Shown piece after piece: positions 25,021-32,585 of a stretch of 46,430 bases of DNA (position 1 is the stretch's first letter; every line of letters begins with the position of its first letter). The position numbers and the translations under genes are program-made. The notes below the pieces were generated by a model. The model worked only from the letters and a program-made list of their open reading frames with translations. It was not told the DNA's origin and ran no database searches. Source of the stretch: Halalkalibacter okhensis (GTDB lineage Bacteria; Bacillota; Bacilli; Bacillales; Bacillaceae_D); assembly GCF_000787375.1 (NCBI RefSeq), contig NZ_JRJU01000031.1, forward strand, positions 1-46,430. The letters are read 5' to 3'.

Positions 25021-25242
25021 TGACTGTTTTCACATACTTTGTTGATTTTATCGGTTAGGTGGACGTGACGTGCTCGTTCCACCTGAGCTCCAGTCACTCG
25101 CACCAGCAAGGAGGTGCCGAGCCTCCTCGGCTGTGGGGTCTCGCCCTACCTCTATATCCCGCAGGAGTCGAGTGACTTCCGCTTCATTCCACTAAGAGAA
25201 AAAAACATAATCTAAAGCAGCAATCATTACGAAAAACAGCCT
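25021..25242. repeat. MITE-like intergenic element, copy B
   Basis: GACTGTTTTCACATACTTTG (25022 onward) and, at the right end read in reverse, AGGCTGTTTTTCGTAATG (to ~25242) are imperfect terminal inverted repeats. The internal core at 25080-25155 matches copy A over most of its length. The right end abuts, or overlaps by a base or two, the dctM stop codon. It therefore sits inside the operon between dctM and the HPr-like gene. Confidence 0.65.
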
Positions 25243-26513
25243 TAATTTAAAAAGAACAATGAAATTTGCGGTACAAACACGACAATTAATAATGTTAGTA
25301 CCATCGCAAAGAAGAATGGAACAATGGCTTTAGATAGAGTTTCAATTGATAGGCCTGATATTCCAGATCCGACGAACAAGTTAACACCAAGTGGCGGTGT
25401 AATGAAGCCAATGGCCAAATTAAGTACCATAATGATCCCAAAATGAATGGGGTCATATCCTAGACTTACCGCAATTGGTAAAAGGATTGGTGTAAGAATA
25501 ATAATGGCTGCAATGGTATCCATAAAACAACCAACAATTAACAAAAGAAGTGTAATTAATAAAATAATAACAAGTGGATTTTCGGAAATTGCCATCATCG
25601 CTTCTGCAACCTGGTATGGAATTTGCTCAATGGTTAACAGTCGACCAAATGCAGTTGCCGAACCAACAATAATTAATACTGTCGCTGTTGTAAGCGCCGC
25701 GTCCGTAATCACTCTTGGTAATTGTTTAATTTTAAGTTCTTTATAAAGGAAAAGGCCTGCAACTAAACCATACACAACCGCGATAACAGCAGCTTCTGTC
25801 GGAGTGAAAACCCCTCCATAAATCCCACCTAAAATAATAATTGGGATAAGAAGTGCCCACTTAGCTTCCCAAGTTGCTTTGGCGATATTTGCAATGGTTG
25901 GCTTTTCCCCTTTTCCTTTGTACCCTTTTTTGCGAGAGTGGAAATACGTATAAATGATTAATGCTAAACCAACTAAAAGTCCTGGAATAATCCCGGCTAT
26001 GAACATGTCACCAATCGATACACTTCCTACTACGCCGTAAATAACCATCGGAATACTTGGTGGGATGATTACCCCTAAAGAACCCGCTGCTGCGACTACC
26101 GCTGTCGCAAACTTTTTATCATATCCTTCACGAACCATTGCTGGAATCATTATCCCACCAATGGCCGCTACCGTTGCCGGACCTGATCCTGAAATAGCCG
26201 CAAAGAACATACAAGTGATAATCGTTGCAATTGCAAATCCGCCTGTCTTGTTTCCTACTAAAGAGTTAGCAACTCTAAACAAGCGATCTGAAATTCCACC
26301 TTTTCCCATAATCTCACCGGCTAGGATAAAGAATGGTACAGCCATTAACGGGAAGGAATCAAGTGATGTTATTAATTCTCTAGCTAAAAAATCAACCGGT
26401 AGTGACCCGGAAAACATGATTGTAATTAATGTAGCAATACCCAATGCTATCCCAATGGGAACACTTAAAAACAGTAAGACTGCAAATGCCCCAAACAAAA
26501 TGAGTGCCGTCAT
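25242..26513 (-). CDS. dctM: TRAP transporter large permease subunit (DctM type)
   Basis: The membrane channel of a sodium-driven tripartite ATP-independent periplasmic-type transporter for organic acids. The 423 residues form about twelve helices. Typical motifs are LFLSVPIGIALGIATL, FPLMAVPFFILAGEIMGKGGISDRLFRVA, AISGSGPATVAAIGGIMIPAM, GSLGVIIPPSIPMVIYGVVG and the C-terminal LAIGFITPPLGVNLFVGSGISG. GGAGGC precedes the ATG. It lies 14 bp after dctQ and shares a transcript with it. Given the downstream enzymes, the likely cargo is an aldonate or a related sugar acid. Confidence 0.93.
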   Translation of the reverse strand: MTALILFGAFAVLLFLSVPIGIALGIATLITIMFSGSLPVDFLARELITSLDSFPLMAVPFFILAGEIMGKGGISDRLFRVANSLVGNKTGGFAIATIITCMFFAAISGSGPATVAAIGGIMIPAMVREGYDKKFATAVVAAAGSLGVIIPPSIPMVIYGVVGSVSIGDMFIAGIIPGLLVGLALIIYTYFHSRKKGYKGKGEKPTIANIAKATWEAKWALLIPIIILGGIYGGVFTPTEAAVIAVVYGLVAGLFLYKELKIKQLPRVITDAALTTATVLIIVGSATAFGRLLTIEQIPYQVAEAMMAISENPLVIILLITLLLLIVGCFMDTIAAIIILTPILLPIAVSLGYDPIHFGIIMVLNLAIGFITPPLGVNLFVGSGISGLSIETLSKAIVPFFFAMVLTLLIVVFVPQISLFFLN

Positions 26514-26527
26514 CTTTGTTGCCTCCT

Positions 26528-27079
26528 TTAATCAGTTGCTACTTCATCTTTCACTTCATCTTTCACTTTTTCTAGCTCTGTTTTTACTTCCGTATCACCT
26601 TTACCTAATAACGCTTTTATATGCTTAATTAGGTTTTGGATTAAGCGAATAGCCGTTAGCGCCATCCCTACAGGTCCTGCCATATAGACAAATCCCATTG
26701 GAATTTGAAGGGCTGGTGATTTTTGTCCGAAATTCAACAATTGTTGCGCCATTTGATACCCGTAAAAAACAACAAAGATAGCAAAAGCTAAGAATAATAC
26801 GTTAGAAATGATATTAAAAACGATTCTTCCTTTATCTTTAAATAACAAAAGTAAAACATCTACTTTAATATGCCTTTGTTTCTTTACCCCGTAACTAATC
26901 CCGATGTAAATCATCCAAATAAAACAATAACGCGCTAGTTCCTCTGACCAAGCAAGAGAACTGCCCATTATATATCTCATAAACACTTGAACAAAGATAA
27001 CGCTAACCATTATAACTGAGAAGAGAACTAAGAAAACTTCCTCAATATGATCATCAAGCCATTTCAATACTTTCATCAA
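26528..27079 (-). CDS. dctQ: TRAP transporter small permease subunit (DctQ type)
   Basis: Four-helix membrane subunit that joins DctM in the TRAP complex. The 183-residue protein has helices near residues 15-35, 48-66, 88-110 and 130-150. Family blocks are FMRYIMGSSLAWSEELARYCFIWMIYIGISYGVKKQRHIKVD and PMGFVYMAGPVGMALTAIRL. The C-terminal tail is Lys/Glu-rich (DTEVKTELEKVKDEVKDEV). It lies between dctP and dctM, 176 bp from dctP across an internal terminator, so its level is probably lower than that of the binding protein. Confidence 0.9.
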   Translation of the reverse strand: MMKVLKWLDDHIEEVFLVLFSVIMVSVIFVQVFMRYIMGSSLAWSEELARYCFIWMIYIGISYGVKKQRHIKVDVLLLLFKDKGRIVFNIISNVLFLAFAIFVVFYGYQMAQQLLNFGQKSPALQIPMGFVYMAGPVGMALTAIRLIQNLIKHIKALLGKGDTEVKTELEKVKDEVKDEVATD

Positions 27080-27211
27080 TCGTTACCTCGCTTTCTTTCT
27101 TATGGTGAAAAAGGAAAACAGAACTATACTCATATTTTTATGACCTACACTTTTGCTTTCCTTTTTAAATTAAGAAAAACTTAGGTCTGTTCTAGCTGCT
27201 GTATTTTTTAG

Positions 27212-27245
27212 TGAAAAAGGGAAACGGCTATGCAGCCGTTTTCCC
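27212..27245 (-). terminator. Intra-operon terminator between dctP and dctQ
   Basis: Read leftward from just past the dctP stop, GGGAAAACGGCT pairs with AGCCGTTTCCC around GCAT and runs into TTTTTCAC. Partial termination here would make binding protein in excess over permease, a common stoichiometry control. Confidence 0.75.
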
Positions 27246-27255
27246 ATTGGTTCAA

Positions 27256-28320
27256 TTACTGCTGTGCAGCTTCAATTGCTTCGTACATTTGATCAACTAA
27301 ATCTTGACCGATACGCTCTGCATACTGATCAATAACAGGTTGAACGATGTCGACCATTTCTTGACGAGCTTCAGGTGTGATTTCAGTGTAAGTCATACCT
27401 TCTTCTTGTAATTCATCAAGATATTGAGCGTTTGCTTCACGGTTCAGTTCACGTTGATATTGTCCAGCTTCTAATGCTGCTTCACTTACAATTTGTTGTT
27501 GCTCTTCAGATAGTCCATCAAAGAATGATTTACTCATTAAGAAAACGAACGGGCTATATACATGATTTGTGTTTGATACATGATCTTGTACTTCATGATA
27601 TCTTTGTAAATAGATGGTTGCGATTGGGTTTTCTTGACCGTCAACTGTTCCTTGCTGCATTGCCGCAAATAGCTCTGTAAATGCCATCGGAGTTGGGTTT
27701 GCACCTAATGCACGGAACGCTTCCAAATGAAGATCGTTTTCCATTGTACGAATACGAAGACCATTAAAGTCATCAGCTGAAGCTACAGCACGTTTGCTGT
27801 TTGTTAAATCACGGAAGCCATTTTCCCAGTATGCTAACCCAACTAAGTTCTGATCAGGAAGCATATCTAAAAACATTTGTCCAACTTCACCATCTAATAC
27901 TTCGTCCGCTACTTCTTCACTAGGGAAGAGGAATGGGAAGTCAAAAAGGTTGTATTCAGGTACGAAGTTTGCAATAGGTGCAGTTGAAGGGATAACCACT
28001 TCTTGAGAACCTAATTGAAGAGCTTCCGTCATTGTACGGTCATCACCAAGCTGACCACTGTGATACGTTTGTACCTCAATGGCACCATCTGTTCTTTCTT
28101 CAACAATCTCTTTAAATTTCAATAACCCTTTATATTGTGGATGTGCGTCATTTAACCCGATACCTGCACGAATTGTTTTTGTTTCCCCTTGCTCAACTGC
28201 TTCTTCTCCGCCTGCCTCAGGTGCTGGCTCATCCGTAGCTGTTCCGCCACCGCCACCACACGCTGTTAACATTAGAGCTATTGCAGGTGCAAGAAATAAG
28301 GATAATTTGTTCTTTTTCAT
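27256..28320 (-). CDS. dctP: TRAP transporter substrate-binding lipoprotein (DctP family)
   Basis: Extracytoplasmic solute receptor that delivers substrate to DctQM. The 354-residue protein opens with a lipoprotein signal, MKKNKLSLFLAPAIALMLTACGGGGG (lipobox LTAC, Cys21), then an acidic linker. The DctP domain contains GIGLNDAHPQYKGLLKFKEIVEERTDG, GQLGDDRTMTEALQLGSQEVV, GLAYWENGFRDLTN and LRIRTMENDLHLEAFRALGANPTPMAFTELFAAMQQGTVDGQENP. The Arg of the LRIR motif is the conserved carboxylate clamp. It is the first gene after the promoter at 28392-28425, followed by an internal terminator. Downstream enzymes suggest an aldonate ligand. Confidence 0.93.
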   Translation of the reverse strand: MKKNKLSLFLAPAIALMLTACGGGGGTATDEPAPEAGGEEAVEQGETKTIRAGIGLNDAHPQYKGLLKFKEIVEERTDGAIEVQTYHSGQLGDDRTMTEALQLGSQEVVIPSTAPIANFVPEYNLFDFPFLFPSEEVADEVLDGEVGQMFLDMLPDQNLVGLAYWENGFRDLTNSKRAVASADDFNGLRIRTMENDLHLEAFRALGANPTPMAFTELFAAMQQGTVDGQENPIATIYLQRYHEVQDHVSNTNHVYSPFVFLMSKSFFDGLSEEQQQIVSEAALEAGQYQRELNREANAQYLDELQEEGMTYTEITPEARQEMVDIVQPVIDQYAERIGQDLVDQMYEAIEAAQQ

Positions 28321-28391
28321 TTGTAGTACCCCCTATAATGTGTGTGTATTTAATCCCGTAAGATCTAGTCTCTTAAAGGATTTGCCAAGAT

Positions 28392-28425
28392 TGACTATTA
28401 TATTAGGATTAGTCAAAACTTCAAA
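28392..28425 (-). promoter_or_regulatory. Hexonate operon promoter with operator over the -10
   Basis: Read leftward, TTGAAG (28420-28425) and TATAAT (28398-28403) are 16 bp apart. TTGACTA (28392-28398) and TAGTCAA (28411-28417) form a perfect inverted repeat with a 12-bp spacer overlying the -10 and spacer, so a repressor is likely. No regulator gene lies next to it in the window. Confidence 0.65.
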
Positions 28426-28509
28426 CCAAATTTCTCGTCCCCCTAATTTTAAGCGCCTTCATAATGGACTCTACTTCCCTTTTTCTCATCTAAACGGCTC
28501 CGAGAAAAA

Positions 28510-28523
28510 AGAAAGCGCTTTCT
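28510..28523. promoter_or_regulatory. Palindromic cre upstream of dctP
   Basis: AGAAAGCGCTTTCT is a perfect 14-bp palindrome that differs from ideal cre TGAAAGCGCTTTCA only at the ends. It lies ~85 bp upstream of the -35. A weaker TGAAGGCGCTTAAA (28448-28461, minus strand) is nearer. The rest of 28321-28820 is AT-rich and without a gene. Confidence 0.65.
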
Positions 28524-28819
28524 GTAAGTCCGAAAAGAAAGGTTGCAATAATTAGGCAAAAACTCTTTTGAAAAGTTATTCAACTTTGTTAGCGAATGAA
28601 TCCCCTTACAAAATGTGAAATTTAATTTCTACTTCATTATAAATCAAAAAAATTATTTTTCAATACAAAACGAAAAAAAATTTTTTTAATTTATCTAACT
28701 ATCACATTTTATTTCGCAGAAAATTCTAATACTTACACCCTTCTTTTAGCTATTGTTTTCTCAGCTAATGTCCACCAACGCGAGGAGGTACCTATTTCTT
28801 CGCAACAAATTATTACGAC

Positions 28820-28850
28820 AAAAAAACCCACCGCCCGTAGGCGATAGGTT
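28820..28850 (-). terminator. Terminator of the acidic lipoprotein gene
   Basis: AACCTATCGCC (840-850 of this block) pairs with GGCGGTGGGTT through two G-T pairs and runs, leftward, into TTTTT. It is 14 bases past the stop. Confidence 0.85.
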
Positions 28851-28863
28851 TCTATATTTGTTA

Positions 28864-29142
28864 TTAGTTAGTAGCTTCTTCGTCTTCTTCTTCCTCGTCA
28901 GCGAACTCGTCACCAGTATCTTCGTCTAATTCAACGTCGATTTCTTCTTCAGTATCAAGCTCTTCATCTTCTAACGCAGGATCCTCTTCTACAGGCTCAT
29001 CCATTGCTGGATCTTCTACTGCAGGCTCCTCAACAGCTGGATCTTCTTCTAACATTGGATCTTCTTCTGCAGGTGCTCCACAAGCTGCTAGTAAACCAAC
29101 AGTTAATGCAGCAGCTGCTGTTGTCATTAAAAATTTCTTCAT
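28864..29142 (-). CDS. Small, extremely acidic repeat lipoprotein
   Basis: The 92-residue protein starts MKKFLMTTAAAALTVGLLAAC, a lipoprotein signal with lipobox LAAC, so it is anchored outside the membrane. The mature part is about 70 residues, almost only Glu, Asp, Pro and Ala, and lacks Lys and Arg. It contains degenerate repeats of the form EEDPAxEEPAVEDPAMDEP. Such chains are disordered and strongly negative, as in alkaliphile surface proteins thought to retain protons or sodium at the wall. GGGGGTAA precedes the ATG at 29142; a TTG two codons earlier is unlikely. It is a single-gene unit with its own terminator. No conserved domain is recognised. Confidence 0.75.
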   Translation of the reverse strand: MKKFLMTTAAAALTVGLLAACGAPAEEDPMLEEDPAVEEPAVEDPAMDEPVEEDPALEDEELDTEEEIDVELDEDTGDEFADEEEEDEEATN

Positions 29143-29331
29143 AATCAATTACCCCCAAAATTTATTATATGACTAGCAGATATATCTTTGGCTTGCTGTT
29201 AGTCTTTGTGTATCTTAGCAAGATTATTCATGACCGTCTACGAATTGCGTACTTTTTTGGAAATGTCTAACAAGCTTCTCACTTTGTCACATCTTTTCAC
29301 ATAAAAGGCTCAGACCTCTCAGCACGTCAAT

Positions 29332-29373
29332 ACGGTACTGAAAAAGTAGGATTTTCACCTTTTTAGTGACGTT
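29332..29373. repeat. Dispersed hairpin repeat, copy 5 (degenerate)
   Basis: ACGGTACTGAAAAAG and CTTTTTAGTGACGT pair imperfectly around TAGGATTTTCAC. Loop sequence agrees with copies 1 and 4. The stem has decayed by a missing C. Confidence 0.55.
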
Positions 29374-29412
29374 CTTTTTTTACAGTAACAATGTAGGGTG
29401 GGCATACACAAA

Positions 29413-29445
29413 GACTAGCCTATTTGTGGTATTAATAGGCTAGTC
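29413..29445 (-). terminator. Terminator of the GGDEF-EAL gene
   Basis: GACTAGCCTATT and AATAGGCTAGTC form a perfect 12-bp stem with a 9-base loop. Leftward it is followed by TTTGTG, a short T-tract. Confidence 0.7.
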
Positions 29446-29454
29446 GTAGTTTCT

Positions 29455-31149
29455 CTATTTCGAGTAATTTAATTCATGTATAATGGCTTCGCATTCGTGA
29501 CTTGCTACAGGCTTGCTGAAGAAGTAGCCTTGTGCGTACGTACATCCTTTGTTTTTGATAAGAGTCAGTTGATCTTCTGTTTCGACTCCTTCGCAAATAA
29601 CCGATACACCTAAGCTTTGGGCCATCGCGATAATGAGCTTAACGATTGCTTTCTTCTCCTTCGTTGATTTTCCTCTAACGAAGGATTGATCAATTTTTAA
29701 TGTATCAATTGGAAAGAAATTCAGCTGACTTAAGGATGAATAACCGGTACCAAAATCATCTAGTGACACACATACACCTTTTTCTTTTAATGCCATTAAC
29801 TTTTCCCTGATTTCCTTCAATTGCAAAATGGCCATATTCTCCGTTATTTCAAGGCATAAGAGACTAGGATCGATCTTTGACTCCTCTAAAGCGTTATTTA
29901 TTATATTTGTAAAATGGCTTTTTTGGAAAAAAGGCTTTGAAATGTTCACCGACACTTTCAATTGGTTGAAGCCTTGCTCATGCCAAAGACTTCCTTGTTT
30001 CAATGCTTTTTTCAGCACCCACTCATCAATCTCCGCAAGCATTCCCATTTCCTCTGCAATTGGCAAGAAACCAATTGGCGGCAATAAACCTAGCTTAGGA
30101 TGGTTCCACCGTACAAGAGCCTCCACGCCATATGGCTTACCCGTTTCTAAGTCCACTTGTACTTGGTAGTAAACTTCAAGCTGTTCATGTTCAAGAGCAT
30201 CCATCAAGTCTGCTTCAAGTGTGAGTGAATCGACGGACTTATTCTCCATTTCAACCTCATAGAAACAATAGTTGTTACGCCCTTCTCCCTTTTTCATGTA
30301 CATAGCAGAGTCAGCATTTTTTAACAGGCTGTCGACATCTCGTCCATGTTCAGGGTATAGACTAATTCCCATGCTTAAGGTCAAATGAAACCATTGACCC
30401 TCCACTAGTATGGGCATTTGTATCGCTTCAAAGAGGGAATCGATAAGACTATGTAGAAAGACCTCTTCTTTATAAACGACAAAAATCGTGAATTCATCTC
30501 CAGCAAAGCGACTGACAAGACCGTTTTTGCCAACTACCTCTTTTAAGCGCTTAGCCACCTCAATAAGAACTTCATCCCCTGCTGGGTGCCCAAATGAATC
30601 ATTAATTTTTTTGAACCGGTCTAAATCAAGAAAAAGCACAGCGACTTTTTCAGTGTTGCTAGCTGACCCGAGAGCTTTCTCAAGCGATTCCCTAAAGTGA
30701 ATTCTATTTGGCAGCTGTGTAAGCATATCGTGATAGGCCAAATGCTTCATTGCTTCTTCATTGTCCTTACGAGCCGTCATATCGCGCATAATGCCAATAA
30801 AGAACGTCTCTTCGGGATAATCTTGTTTGATTTCAGTTACAGTAATGTAGGACCAAAAGAGCGCCCCACCTTTACGTTTATTGATTAATTCCCCTGTCCA
30901 AGAACCCTTTGATCGGATATGACTCCACATCTCATCATAGGTTTTCCGAGGTGTTTTCCCTGATTGGAGAAAGTTTGGATCTTTCCCAATGACTTCATCT
31001 GTTGTGTAGCCCGTCATTCGTTCAAAAGCAGGGTTAACAACCAATATTTCACGTTTATGATCGGTAATCATCAAGCCATCATTCATATGGTTGAAGAGTA
31101 TTTCTATGTTCTTTTGATCTTTTGAGAAACGCTCAATCGCCAGGTTCAT
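29455..31149 (-). CDS. PAS-GGDEF-EAL cyclic-di-GMP signalling protein
   Basis: Makes and/or degrades the second messenger c-di-GMP. Domains in order: PAS (about residues 15-125, ILFNHMNDGLMITDHKREILVVNPAFERMTGYTTDEVIG), GGDEF (about 135-290) and EAL (about 310-555). The cyclase signature is SRFAGDEFTIF (AGDEF, a common active variant) with PNRIHFRESL earlier. The phosphodiesterase site looks complete: VEALVRW, LEITEN, DDFGTGYSSLSQL, LKIDQSF and CEGVET. There is no transmembrane segment, so it is cytosolic. The ATG at 31149 is preferred because GAGAGG lies nine bases upstream; the longer frame to 31251 has no site. Motility or biofilm control is the usual output, which is of interest beside damaged motility genes in this window. 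Confidence 0.92.
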   Translation of the reverse strand: MNLAIERFSKDQKNIEILFNHMNDGLMITDHKREILVVNPAFERMTGYTTDEVIGKDPNFLQSGKTPRKTYDEMWSHIRSKGSWTGELINKRKGGALFWSYITVTEIKQDYPEETFFIGIMRDMTARKDNEEAMKHLAYHDMLTQLPNRIHFRESLEKALGSASNTEKVAVLFLDLDRFKKINDSFGHPAGDEVLIEVAKRLKEVVGKNGLVSRFAGDEFTIFVVYKEEVFLHSLIDSLFEAIQMPILVEGQWFHLTLSMGISLYPEHGRDVDSLLKNADSAMYMKKGEGRNNYCFYEVEMENKSVDSLTLEADLMDALEHEQLEVYYQVQVDLETGKPYGVEALVRWNHPKLGLLPPIGFLPIAEEMGMLAEIDEWVLKKALKQGSLWHEQGFNQLKVSVNISKPFFQKSHFTNIINNALEESKIDPSLLCLEITENMAILQLKEIREKLMALKEKGVCVSLDDFGTGYSSLSQLNFFPIDTLKIDQSFVRGKSTKEKKAIVKLIIAMAQSLGVSVICEGVETEDQLTLIKNKGCTYAQGYFFSKPVASHECEAIIHELNYSK

Positions 31150-31288
31150 TCCCTTTTTCCTCTCTTTCATGGGGGTAATCCATGTTGCTTGTAGAGGCGA
31201 ATGAAAAAAAGGCTGAGCTTTTTCCGTACACTCTGCGCTACTCTTTTTCATTCGTCTCTAACTACTATTTGAAGCTGAAACTTTAGGT

Positions 31289-31329
31289 GGAGCCTGCTTT
31301 TTTTCCATAACAGGCTATGCGCAGGCTCC
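31289..31329. terminator. Inverted repeat after fabZ
   Basis: GGAGCCTGC (31289-31297) pairs with GCAGGCTCC (31321-31329). The loop contains AAAAAAA but no T-tract follows leftward, so terminator function is uncertain. Confidence 0.4.
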
Positions 31330-31354
31330 TTACTGACCTCTAATCCCTATCTCC

Positions 31355-31777
31355 TTATTTTACAGCAAACGTAATGTCTGTCTCACAAGCAATCTCCCCA
31401 TCAACGGTTGCAATCGCATGTCCTTTTCCAATTGGCCCTTTCAAGCGAACAATTTCGACCTCTAGGCGAAGTTGATCACCTGGTTTAACTTGTTTTTTGA
31501 AACGACAGTTATCAATTCCAGCAAAAAAGGCAAGCTTGCCACGGTTTGCCTCTGGCTTTAAGATTGCAACAGCCCCTACTTGAGCGAGCGCTTCCACAAT
31601 TAAAACTCCTGGCATAACCGGATAATCAGGGAAATGTCCGTTAAAAAACTCTTCGTTTGCACTCACATTTTTGATCCCAATTGCTTTTTTCCCATCTTCT
31701 ACTTCCAGAATACGATCAACTAATAAAAATGGGTAGCGATGCGGTATAATTTCTTTAATTTCTTCAATAGTTAGCAA
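31355..31777 (-). CDS. fabZ: 3-hydroxyacyl-ACP dehydratase FabZ
   Basis: Dehydrates (3R)-hydroxyacyl-ACP to trans-2-enoyl-ACP in fatty acid synthesis. The 140-residue hotdog-fold protein matches B. subtilis Fab[55 protein letters not shown] (catalytic His in GHFP and Glu in VEALAQ) and [20 protein letters not shown]. The frame begins at a TTG, reading MLTIEEIKE as in homologues; no ATG in frame fits, and the preceding GGGATGATGG is a modest ribosome site. Its place left of the flhOP/epuA genes reproduces the B. subtilis order. Confidence 0.95.
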   Translation of the reverse strand: MLTIEEIKEIIPHRYPFLLVDRILEVEDGKKAIGIKNVSANEEFFNGHFPDYPVMPGVLIVEALAQVGAVAILKPEANRGKLAFFAGIDNCRFKKQVKPGDQLRLEVEIVRLKGPIGKGHAIATVDGEIACETDITFAVK

Positions 31778-31872
31778 GAAGCCATCATCCCTTCAATATG
31801 TATATGTCTTCAATTATATCATAAGATATTGCTAATGAATAACAGGCCAGGTACCTTCTTCCTCCTAATAAA

Positions 31873-31907
31873 ACAAAAAAATTCGAGGACGTCTAACGTC
31901 CTCGAAT
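31873..31907 (-). terminator. Terminator overlapping the 3' end of the EpuA-type gene
   Basis: ATTCGAGGACGT and ACGTCCTCGAAT form a 12-bp perfect stem that, leftward, runs into TTTTTTTG. The upstream arm encodes the last residues IRGR, so the stop codon lies in the loop. Confidence 0.88.
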
Positions 31908-32528
31908 CATATCAACAATATGGTACCATGTTTCTGGCTTTGTCGCTTCACCAGCGTCTTTACCACCGATGACACTATAGCCAAGAATGACGCCTAAAAT
32001 TAGACTTCCACCGACTAACAGAATTGCAAGCAAAAGACGAAGCCAAATAGGAATGAGACGAAGACGCTCCTTCTTAGGGCGTTTCTTTCTTCGTGCCTCT
32101 CTATTATCTTCCTCATCTTGGTTTTCTTCCTGTGCTTGGAGGGCGAGGGCTTCTGAGTCCACAAGCTCCTCGCCTTCCTTATCCTCAAGAGCTTCTTCAT
32201 CTAAGAGATCGTCTGTTGACAAGTCCTCATCACCTAATGTTAGCGAGTTCTTATCATCGAGCTTGTTGAGTTCTTCTACTTCATCTAAGAGCTCCGTCTC
32301 TGTCATATGCTCAGAGTTTTTGAGCTCTTCATCAAGTAGTTGTTCCTCCTCTAATGAAGAACCTTCAGGAGAGCTCTCACCCGTGTCGTCTACTCCTTCA
32401 ACCGCATGATCTAACTCATTCTCAGGAGCATCCTCTGTTACATCCGTCTCTGGTGTCTGCAAGTCCTGGTCTTCAGGAAGCTCAGATTCTATTTTTCGGC
32501 TTTTGTCATTTGATTGGTTATCAGTCAT
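31893..32528 (-). CDS. EpuA-type ('RNA polymerase subunit beta'-annotated) membrane protein with long acidic N-terminus
   Basis: About residues 150-211 are the PF11772/EpuA-like module: a basic stretch RRKKRPKKERLRLIPIWLRLLLAILLVGGSLILGVILGYSVIGG with one transmembrane helix, then ETWYHIVDMIRGR. Databases often label this small family as DNA-directed RNA polymerase subunit beta because of an old association; no polymerase function is evident. Typical members have 60-120 residues. Here ~145 extra residues, mostly Glu, Asp, Ser and Leu (EELLDEELKNSEH, DEDLSTDDLLDEEALED), precede the module, and would be cytoplasmic if the positive-inside rule holds. It is between flhP and fabZ, as in other Bacillus. 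The stop codon lies in its terminator. Confidence 0.8.
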   Translation of the reverse strand: MTDNQSNDKSRKIESELPEDQDLQTPETDVTEDAPENELDHAVEGVDDTGESSPEGSSLEEEQLLDEELKNSEHMTETELLDEVEELNKLDDKNSLTLGDEDLSTDDLLDEEALEDKEGEELVDSEALALQAQEENQDEEDNREARRKKRPKKERLRLIPIWLRLLLAILLVGGSLILGVILGYSVIGGKDAGEATKPETWYHIVDMIRGR

Positions 32529-32585
32529 CGTTTTCTCCTCAAATCTGTTCAGCCGTTCCTGCTGATTTTCTTGCGTCTATTTGTC

